Origin: an uncultured Bacteroides sp.
GTDB lineage: Bacteria; Bacteroidota; Bacteroidia; Bacteroidales; Bacteroidaceae
Direction: 5' to 3'
DNA length: 9,387 nucleotides
Assembly (NCBI GenBank): GCA_900551645.1
Contig: URWP01000094.1
Span: 1 to 9,387, forward strand
Shown: piece after piece, positions 1 to 5,192 of the stretch
Position numbering within the stretch: position 1 is the stretch's first letter
Layout of the letters: every line of letters begins with the position of its first letter
Made by a program: the position numbers and the translations under genes
The notes under the pieces: generated by a model
What the model saw: only the letters and a program-made list of their open reading frames with translations
What the model was told of the DNA's origin: nothing
The model's database searches: none

Positions 1-439
1 GGTTCTGCCCCTCTTCCGTCATCTGCAGGAGGGTTTGCAGGGCATAGAAGGCCCCGGCCTCTCCGGCGGCCCGTACCGTAATCCGTTCCGGAGTAATCTG
101 TAGGGAATATCCCTCCCCGTTACGATGGTCCTTCTGTGTTCCCTTCCGCCGTTTCGTATCAGTTATTTTTATCACCACATCGGCTTTTCCCGCTTTCTCC
201 ACCCGCGTACATTTCAGGGGGAAATGCCGCAGGTAAGCCGTGAGGTCCTCCGTCTGCTCTCCCTCGATGTAGCAGGTCATTCCCTGCTCGGGAACGGTAA
301 ACACACCCTGTTCCAGTTCGATGTTTTCAGGTATCGGAATCACCCGAAGCGGTGTTCCGGCAACGGAGGGACTTCCATCCGCCGCATAGACAGCCAGCGC
401 CAATCCTACTGCTGCCAGGCTTGTAAAGATTCTTTTCAT
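1..439 (-). CDS. Beta-N-acetylhexosaminidase, GH20 family (N-terminal part, cut by window edge)
   Basis: Reading leftward from the ATG at 439-437 gives 146 codons open to the window edge, so only the N-terminus is present. It begins MKRIFTSLAAVGLALAVYAADG, a typical signal peptide with probable cleavage after Ala19 and no lipobox Cys, so the product is probably periplasmic or secreted. The rest matches the small N-terminal alpha/beta domain of GH20 enzymes: a 'VIPIPENIELEQGVFTV' start and, near residues 112-142, a 'GEGYSLQITPERITVRA' run followed by 'GAFYALQTLLQ'. This domain precedes the catalytic TIM barrel, which lies outside the window. GH20 enzymes remove terminal beta-linked GlcNAc or GalNAc from glycans, and gut Bacteroidales carry many. 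GC is much higher than in the cas genes (63% at 1-60). It is divergent from cas6 and functionally unrelated to it. The family call is firm; exact substrate unknown. Confidence 0.87.
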   Translation of the reverse strand, partial: MKRIFTSLAAVGLALAVYAADGSPSVAGTPLRVIPIPENIELEQGVFTVPEQGMTCYIEGEQTEDLTAYLRHFPLKCTRVEKAGKADVVIKITDTKRRKGTQKDHRNGEGYSLQITPERITVRAAGEAGAFYALQTLLQMTEEGQN

Positions 440-509
440 AGTATGCTAGATTAACAAGGATAATCGGATGTGTAAATATAATGGATTTTATCCGTATAAT
501 TGTTGTTGT

Positions 510-548
510 ATGGCAAAATGTTTAAGGAGGTGTGGAGGGATGTGTTGA
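510..548 (+). other. Perfect Shine-Dalgarno-like sequence with overlapping mini-ORFs
   Basis: TAAGGAGGTG at 523-532 is fully complementary to the anti-Shine-Dalgarno end of 16S rRNA, which is unusual here because no cas gene in the window has such a site. Nine bases after its GGAGG an ATG (540) starts a two-codon frame, Met-Cys-stop (540-548). The same frame opens further upstream at ATG 510, giving MAKCLRRCGGMC, with two consecutive AGG arginine codons at 525-530. A second small frame runs from ATG 518 to the stop at 572-574 (18 residues). A TATAATTG sequence at 495-502 (7 of 8 to TAnnTTTG) could promote it. It may be a leader peptide, a CreT-like toxin RNA, or chance. No function is shown by sequence alone. 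Confidence 0.25.
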
Positions 549-556
549 CAAACATA
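549..556 (-). promoter_or_regulatory. Candidate -7 element for the GH20 gene
   Basis: On the - strand this reads TATGTTTG, a full match to the Bacteroides -7 consensus TAnnTTTG, about 110 bases before the GH20 start codon. No convincing TTG-type -33 element is visible 19-21 bases further upstream, so the call rests on the -7 match and its position. Confidence 0.35.
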
Positions 557-588
557 GTAGAAAAAGGGAATTAATCTATTTAAATAAC

Positions 589-596
589 TATCTTCG
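589..596 (+). promoter_or_regulatory. Candidate -7 element for cas6
   Basis: TATCTTCG matches the Bacteroides TAnnTTTG consensus at 7 of 8 positions and lies 34 bases before the cas6 ATG, a plausible distance. The expected TTG-type -33 element at about 565-570 is not convincing (the area reads GGGAATTAATC). If correct, it drives cas6 and perhaps, by readthrough, the rest of the operon. Confidence 0.4.
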
Positions 597-630
597 TGGA
601 AAACACTAAAACCATAATAAAACATCAACC

Positions 631-1413
631 ATGAGATTCAAACTCATACTGGAAGTAAATCGAAAAGCTTTTGGGAACATACTTCCCATCAACTATCAAT
701 ACGAACAATCTGCCGCTATCTATAAGATATTATCCCGTGCAGACAAAGATTACAGCACCTGGTTGCACAACAACGGATACCGCATGAGAAATGGCAAAGC
801 GTTCAAGTTCTTCTCCTACTCACGATTCAAAATAGAAAAATACAAAGTCCAACCAGAGAAAGGACGGATGCAAATTTTATCTGATACAATCGAATGGCAA
901 ATTAGCTTTCTTCCAGAAAAAGGAACCCAAAGTTTTATACAAGGAGTATTCACAAATAAAGTCTTTGAAATTGGTGATCAGATATCAACTGTACAGTTTA
1001 CAGTACGTAATATAGAGGTCTTGTCCTCTCCTGAATTTACAGAAGAGATGACATTCCGGACTTTATCACCAATGTGTTTGAAACTCCGTAAAGCAGATAA
1101 CAAAGTAGATTACTTATCACCTGAAGATTCCATTTCACCTTATATTTTATTCAAAGGTCTAATAGATAAATATAATTTATTTTATGGAACAAATAAAATT
1201 TTTAATATAGAGAGTTGTCAGATGAAAGTTATTGGTCAACCTAAATCTGCCTTAATAAAAATAAAAGTAGGTACTCCACAAGAAACAAATGTTCGAGGTT
1301 TTATGTGTAAACTAAAGATTTCAGCTCCAATAGAGTTAATGAGATTCCTCTATGAATCAGCTGCAGGAAGTCTTTCCTCAATGGGATTCGGATTTTTAGA
1401 GGAAGAGAAATAA
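631..1413 (+). CDS. cas6: Cas6, CRISPR pre-crRNA endoribonuclease
   Basis: At 260 residues this is the usual size for Cas6, the metal-independent RNase that cuts CRISPR transcripts within each repeat and leaves an 8-base 5' handle on the crRNA. The N-terminus (MRFKLILEVNRKAFGNILPINY, then QSAAIYKIL) is the first ferredoxin-like fold of the family. His46 in 'WLHNNGY', followed by 'KAFKFFSYSRF', is at the usual place of the catalytic histidine. The C-terminus carries the glycine-rich RNA-binding loop (SAAGSLSSMGFGFLEE, residues 243-258). It is the first gene of the operon but is set off from cas8 by 94 bases holding a hairpin and an opposing promoter, so it may be regulated separately. Base composition shifts inside the gene: 43% GC at 661-720 but 13% at 1141-1200. 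Confidence 0.95.
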   Translation: MRFKLILEVNRKAFGNILPINYQYEQSAAIYKILSRADKDYSTWLHNNGYRMRNGKAFKFFSYSRFKIEKYKVQPEKGRMQILSDTIEWQISFLPEKGTQSFIQGVFTNKVFEIGDQISTVQFTVRNIEVLSSPEFTEEMTFRTLSPMCLKLRKADNKVDYLSPEDSISPYILFKGLIDKYNLFYGTNKIFNIESCQMKVIGQPKSALIKIKVGTPQETNVRGFMCKLKISAPIELMRFLYESAAGSLSSMGFGFLEEEK

Positions 1414-1481
1414 CTCCCCAAAATTGATTGGGGAGTATGGTACGATTAGTGTTTAAATATAAAGTTTCAATTTCTCTTCAG
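1403..1481 (-). ncRNA. Candidate solo crRNA-like small RNA in the cas6-cas8 gap
   Basis: On the - strand, in order, the gap holds a Bacteroides-type -7 element (TATCTTTG, 1492-1485), an expected transcription start near 1481-1478, a repeat-like segment ending in the 8-base crRNA handle ATTGAAAC (1471-1464), a 27-base AT-rich stretch (1463-1437), then the hairpin and U-rich tail. The predicted RNA is about 75 bases. No - strand protein gene lies nearby, so a promoter here needs another explanation. The layout resembles crRNA-like guides (CreA or CreR) found beside other type I cas operons, with the terminator hairpin taking the place of the second repeat. There is no room for a CreT gene upstream on the same strand, because cas8 starts there. 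It could instead be a simple antisense RNA to the cas6 end. Confidence 0.4.
1413..1436 (-). terminator. Hairpin terminator, probably for a - strand small RNA
   Basis: ACTCCCCAA (1413-1421) and TTGGGGAGT (1428-1436) form a perfect 9-bp stem with a 6-base loop. The stem begins on the last base of the cas6 stop codon. Read on the - strand the hairpin is followed by the U-rich run TATTTCTCTT (1412-1403). Read on the + strand it is followed by ATGGTACGAT, which is not U-rich. It is therefore better placed to end a leftward transcript than to end cas6, though it could weaken cas6-to-cas8 readthrough too. Confidence 0.6.
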
Positions 1482-1493
1482 GTGCAAAGATAC
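1464..1493 (-). repeat. Degenerate CRISPR-repeat-like segment
   Basis: The 30 bases ending at 1464 on the - strand finish with GAGAAATTGAAAC. Many type I-B repeats of about 30 bases end in ATTGAAAC, and that end becomes the crRNA 5' handle after Cas6 cleavage. The first part overlaps the TATCTTTG promoter element, so the true repeat remnant may be only about 1481-1464. The real array repeat is outside the window, so similarity cannot be measured. Confidence 0.35.
1485..1492 (-). promoter_or_regulatory. - strand -7 promoter element before cas8
   Basis: TATCTTTG on the - strand is an exact TAnnTTTG match, followed by CACC. The CRISPR-leader promoter at the right edge of the window reads TACCTTTGCGC, agreeing with TATCTTTGCAC here at 9 of 11 positions. 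The -33 region, about 20 bases upstream inside the first codons of cas8, has only a weak match (TGTT). The element fires away from cas8, toward cas6. Confidence 0.5.
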
Positions 1494-1507
1494 AATTTTT
1501 TATTAAT

Positions 1508-3487
1508 ATGAACATTGTAAATCATTATACAGGTAATCCCATGGTCAACAATGCTTTAATGACAATAAAAGCATTAGCTGGATTAAATGATGTACAAGAC
1601 ATCACTACAAACTTATTACGAAATATGATTGGGAAAGTGTGCGATAAACTTCCCTATTCGTTGATGAGCATGAATTTGCGCTTCAAAAGTTATACTATGC
1701 TGTTCACGAAGAATGGACCATTATACAATGATAAGAAGCTCGGAGAAAAAATCTATGAAACACTACTGGTAAAGATAGTGGATGGCTTTGAATCGGAAGG
1801 TGATAAGCAATGTAATCTGACAGGACTACATTATTCCAAGACTTTTTCAGATTTTATGTTAGAAACGTTAGTTAGTTTGGGTATACCAGAAAAGGAAGCC
1901 AAAAAGAAAGATTTAACTTTAAACAGATGCTGGTTTCCTTTGCTAGGAGGACTTGGCTCTGATGCCCAATCTCTTCCTATGGCCAAACAGACTTATCATG
2001 TACATCCTATTTGTGTAGTATTACTTCAGTTCCTTCCATTTTGTGCCTATATATATAAAAAAGGTATTTTACTAATTGATTCTACAGCCTTGGAGTTTTG
2101 TGAAGAATTTGTAGAAGAAAAAGTAAATAATCTGGTAGATAAAGTAAAGGAAGTTGTTGCAACAAATGCTCCAATTGAAAATATGAAGGGGGCTAAAGGT
2201 AATTATGTATTGGAAGCCCTGGAAGTAATGGAAAGATGTAAGGCTGACTGTGAATACACAGATGTCAATCTGTGGAGCTTTTCAAATTCAGGGGCAGGTG
2301 CCAGTTGCTTCATAGACCGAGTTCCCAATGAATTACTTAGACAATTATTTGTATTGCGTAATCGACATAAAGGTGAGCTCGAGCATATCTTGACAGATTC
2401 TTTCTTAAGTTCCGGATTTCTGGAGTGTCTTTCCGATAAAAAAGAGTGGAAGTTTCTTTATCCTTCCAAAATGAATGAAGGAGTTAGCGTGCAGTTCTTT
2501 GAATCATATTGGAAAGTCATTCGTAAAGAGAAGCTTATTACAATAGCTCAATATATTTCTGGCCTGGTAATGAAATATAGGGATGCTAAAGATATGACTA
2601 TACTGAACAAGACTGATGCTTATGAAATAAAGAACGATTATGCGTCGTTATTAAATCGAATTTTGTTACGAGCAACCGAAAAAGGTGATTGGTCAATGAG
2701 CTGCCAGCTATCCATTCTGGATGCACCTGAACAACTACCCGTTTTATATCGATGTACTCAAATTCATAAACTAATACATTTTTATTACCAGAAAGGAGCT
2801 TCTATATCAATCATGCCAATGGTAAATGTAAAAGATACGACAACCTCACACCTTTGCGTAAAAATAATCAAACTATTAGAGCAGACTTCAGAATATCAAC
2901 GAACGAAAATCATCGACCGGATATTAAACTTCCGATACGGTGATAAAAACAACGATGTGGATTCTTCTATTTTGGATGAACTACTGATAGAGAATGCCTG
3001 GAAAGAGGGGATCTATCGTTTATATCCACTATTCTATACAATGGGAGGGATTAAAAATGTATATGGGATCTGCTCTCTACTAAGATTGTATTATATGAAT
3101 AAAGAAGAGTTATCTTCTTGGGAAGATGAAATAGATTCTTCATCTCTGCAAATGGATCCTGATATCAAGAAATGGTTAGATCATATCAATAATTTTACCT
3201 GTCAGTACATCGACGATAGATTTCAAAGTGTCGTTGATAAGTCTAAATATGCAGCATTATGTGAAAAGATAAAACGTTCGATACCTCGCAGTGATTTACG
3301 GCTACAAATAGTCTGGTTTCATTCCATAATGCAACGCCTAAACGAGAGTGGAAAAGAATGGAATGAATATGATTTGGTATATGATCCTTGGGGGAATTAC
3401 GCTTTTAAAACTTTTTTGTTCGCTTTCAGACTAAAACTTAATGAAATTTCTTTTATTTACTTTAACAATAACCTTATAAACGAATAA
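1508..3487 (+). CDS. cas8b: Cas8 large subunit of type I-B Cascade (Cst1-like)
   Basis: This 659-residue protein occupies the large-subunit position between cas6 and cas7. Cas8 recognises the PAM, holds the crRNA 5' handle side of Cascade and recruits Cas3. The N-terminus 'NHYTGNPMVNNALMTIKALAG' (5-25) resembles the TGNP-type start of the Cst1 branch, as does 'CWFPLLGGLGSDAQSLP' (141-157) followed by 'HPICVVLLQFLPF' (166-178). Cst1 proteins are named for paired CxxC motifs. Here only single cysteines stand at comparable places (Cys102, Cys141), so zinc binding looks degenerate or lost. The family diverges fast, so the call leans on gene order and the Cst2/Cas5t-type neighbours. The C-terminal third is helical and charged and probably contains the small-subunit region. 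It ends 2 bases before cas7. GC is low (32% at 1561-1620). Confidence 0.82.
   Translation: MNIVNHYTGNPMVNNALMTIKALAGLNDVQDITTNLLRNMIGKVCDKLPYSLMSMNLRFKSYTMLFTKNGPLYNDKKLGEKIYETLLVKIVDGFESEGDKQCNLTGLHYSKTFSDFMLETLVSLGIPEKEAKKKDLTLNRCWFPLLGGLGSDAQSLPMAKQTYHVHPICVVLLQFLPFCAYIYKKGILLIDSTALEFCEEFVEEKVNNLVDKVKEVVATNAPIENMKGAKGNYVLEALEVMERCKADCEYTDVNLWSFSNSGAGASCFIDRVPNELLRQLFVLRNRHKGELEHILTDSFLSSGFLECLSDKKEWKFLYPSKMNEGVSVQFFESYWKVIRKEKLITIAQYISGLVMKYRDAKDMTILNKTDAYEIKNDYASLLNRILLRATEKGDWSMSCQLSILDAPEQLPVLYRCTQIHKLIHFYYQKGASISIMPMVNVKDTTTSHLCVKIIKLLEQTSEYQRTKIIDRILNFRYGDKNNDVDSSILDELLIENAWKEGIYRLYPLFYTMGGIKNVYGICSLLRLYYMNKEELSSWEDEIDSSSLQMDPDIKKWLDHINNFTCQYIDDRFQSVVDKSKYAALCEKIKRSIPRSDLRLQIVWFHSIMQRLNESGKEWNEYDLVYDPWGNYAFKTFLFAFRLKLNEISFIYFNNNLINE
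3041..3487 (+). CDS. Possible internally translated small subunit (Cas11) within cas8
   Basis: No separate cas11 gene exists in the operon. In several type I-B, I-C and I-D systems the small subunit is translated from an internal start near the 3' end of the large-subunit gene. In-frame ATG codons here lie at 3041 (148 residues, MGGIKNVYG), 3095 (130 residues, MNKEELSSW) and 3152 (111 residues, MDPDIKKW). All give products of about small-subunit size. None has a Shine-Dalgarno sequence, but neither do the real cas genes here, so the start cannot be chosen from sequence. The 3041 start is a placeholder. Confidence 0.25.
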   Translation: MGGIKNVYGICSLLRLYYMNKEELSSWEDEIDSSSLQMDPDIKKWLDHINNFTCQYIDDRFQSVVDKSKYAALCEKIKRSIPRSDLRLQIVWFHSIMQRLNESGKEWNEYDLVYDPWGNYAFKTFLFAFRLKLNEISFIYFNNNLINE

Positions 3488-3489
3488 TT

Positions 3490-4512
3490 ATGTCAAAACA
3501 AATTCAAAACATTACTGGAAACGTTTTATGTGATGCAACAGCTACTTTTTTGAATGGCTCCGGATTAGCTACTGGAGAAGATCAAAATACGGTAATTCCA
3601 AAAACCTTTAAAGAAACTGTCAATGGACGTAAGGAGGATGTACCTTATGTTTCTGCTCAAGCATGGCGTCGCTGGCTTAGAAATACAGCTAATGAAGAAA
3701 ATGGATGGCAGCCTAGCGAGTTACATGCTATTGAAACAAATGCAAAAGGCGCAACATCCAAGATAGCTACAGAATTGGATCCTGTGACCTATCCGGAAGA
3801 TGATTTGTTTGGCTATATGAAAAGCGGCTCCAAAGGAGAAGAAAGTATCCAACGTACATCACCCTTCAAAACATCTATTTTAAGAGGAATTCCCAAAATG
3901 CGTGCACTGACTACAGACAATGCTTTTGTTTTTCCTAAAGATGGCACTCCCTTACCTTATTCGACCCGCTTTTATTCCACTCACTTGGAAGGCTTCTTTA
4001 ATCTGGAATGCTATCGCCTAGGTACTTTTGTGAATACACCTTCACGAGTAGAACTGTCAAAAGATTTAATAGAAAAGTATAAAAATTCTCTTGTAAAGGA
4101 AGAACCACAGAAAAATGTACAGATTTATACATTGCAGAATGCAGAACAGTTGAGAAAAGAACGTACTTCGGGGCTATTGAAAGGCTTGGTACACCTGCGT
4201 GGGGGAGCTAAAATGGCCGCATTCGGAGCAGATGTATCTCCTAAAGTGATAGTATTTGCAGGAATGACGTCTGCAAACCCTTGTTTCAATAATTTATATA
4301 TTGGAAATGGTGAACGTCCACGGTTAAATGTAGATTTACTGAAGGAACTTGCAGACGATTATAAAGAAAAACTTCAAACTCCTATCTGCATCGGAATCCG
4401 AAAAGGATATTTGGAAAATGAGGAGGAAGTAAAAGCTTTGGCAAGTGATAACTTTATAATCGACACTCCAATAAAGATAGTAGAAGTGTTCATAGATAAA
4501 TATATGAGATAA
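3490..4512 (+). CDS. cas7: Cas7 backbone subunit of Cascade (Cst2/DevR family)
   Basis: A 340-residue protein of the Cst2/DevR branch of Cas7. Several copies polymerise along the spacer part of the crRNA to form the Cascade backbone. The start 'IQNITGNVLCDATATFLNGSGLATGEDQNTVIPKTF' (residues 5-40, only partly quoted by family logic) has the 'isGnvl...lNg.g' pattern of the family. 'PYVSAQAWRRWLRNT' (52-66) is the conserved segment after it. 'GAKMAAFGADVSPKVIVFAG' (about 238-258) is the glycine-rich RRM-like strand region near the C-terminus. It starts 2 bases after the cas8 stop with only an A/T-rich upstream region (GAATAATT), usual for Bacteroidales. Its stop codon shares one base with the cas5 ATG (TAATG), indicating translational coupling. 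Confidence 0.92.
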   Translation: MSKQIQNITGNVLCDATATFLNGSGLATGEDQNTVIPKTFKETVNGRKEDVPYVSAQAWRRWLRNTANEENGWQPSELHAIETNAKGATSKIATELDPVTYPEDDLFGYMKSGSKGEESIQRTSPFKTSILRGIPKMRALTTDNAFVFPKDGTPLPYSTRFYSTHLEGFFNLECYRLGTFVNTPSRVELSKDLIEKYKNSLVKEEPQKNVQIYTLQNAEQLRKERTSGLLKGLVHLRGGAKMAAFGADVSPKVIVFAGMTSANPCFNNLYIGNGERPRLNVDLLKELADDYKEKLQTPICIGIRKGYLENEEEVKALASDNFIIDTPIKIVEVFIDKYMR

Positions 4513-5192
4513 TGGATAAAGTACTGGAAATACAACTCTCAGGTTGGACTGCCACTCCTCGTCTTCCGTTTGTGCTTTCCGGGAATGCCTTATGTATGCC
4601 AGTACCTCCATATTCTACTATTCTAGGAATATTAGGTTGCTGTCTAGGGCGTTTCATTTCTCCGGGTGAAGTGAAGGTCGGTTTTCGATATCTTTATGAT
4701 ACAGTAGCATTAGATATAGAAACTCGTAGAAGATTACAGTTTGACGGGGGAAAAATAAAGAATCATGACAAAGGAAGTGATGCCTATATACGTGAATTCC
4801 ACACTAATCCCTACCTGACTATTTGGATTGACCGTTTGGACTGGATTGATTTCTTCAAATCTCCGGTAGGAACTCCGTCTCTGGGGCGTTCGCAAGATTT
4901 ACTCCAAATAAAGACAGTCAGCGTAAAAGAAGTGGTACACATCTCAGAAGGTTATATAAAAGGTTGTATGATCCCTTTCGATATGAATCAGACGATTCCA
5001 GGACAACTAGTACAACTGGCCGAGTCCTATGCCAAAGGTGAAAAAAACGGAAGTGGAAGAGTGCCCATCAATCCGATGATGTTTGTTGCTGTCCATGGGG
5101 AAGGTGAAAGTGTACATGTCAGAAACTCCAATCTATATCGTATTCAGGATGAACAGCCAGTAGATTTTTATATGCATACTTTTACAAAATGA
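4512..5192 (+). CDS. cas5: Cas5 subunit of Cascade (Cas5t type)
   Basis: A 226-residue Cas5, the single RAMP subunit that caps the crRNA 5' handle end of Cascade and contacts Cas8. The N-terminal ferredoxin-like fold is seen as 'VLEIQLSGWTATPRLPF' (4-20). 'MPVPPYSTILGILGCCLGR' (29-47) is the proline-rich loop and helix typical of Cas5t proteins. Length is normal for a Cas5 without nuclease function. Cleavage is supplied by the separate cas6, as expected outside type I-C. It overlaps cas7 by one base and cas3 by four bases (ATGA at 5189-5192), so it is clearly inside the operon. Confidence 0.92.
   Translation: MDKVLEIQLSGWTATPRLPFVLSGNALCMPVPPYSTILGILGCCLGRFISPGEVKVGFRYLYDTVALDIETRRRLQFDGGKIKNHDKGSDAYIREFHTNPYLTIWIDRLDWIDFFKSPVGTPSLGRSQDLLQIKTVSVKEVVHISEGYIKGCMIPFDMNQTIPGQLVQLAESYAKGEKNGSGRVPINPMMFVAVHGEGESVHVRNSNLYRIQDEQPVDFYMHTFTK

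Noticed and set aside
125..454. 109-residue + strand ORF
   Set aside because: It is a shadow of the GH20 gene on the - strand, which has a signal peptide and recognisable GH20 N-terminal domain. The + frame resembles nothing.
440..630. Insertion sequence or attachment site at the locus boundary
   Set aside because: No terminal inverted repeats, transposase remnants, tRNA fragment or flanking direct repeats were seen.
1413..1436. Hairpin as a cas6 terminator on the + strand
   Set aside because: The + strand downstream of the stem is not U-rich, whereas the - strand side is. A partial effect on + transcription cannot be excluded.
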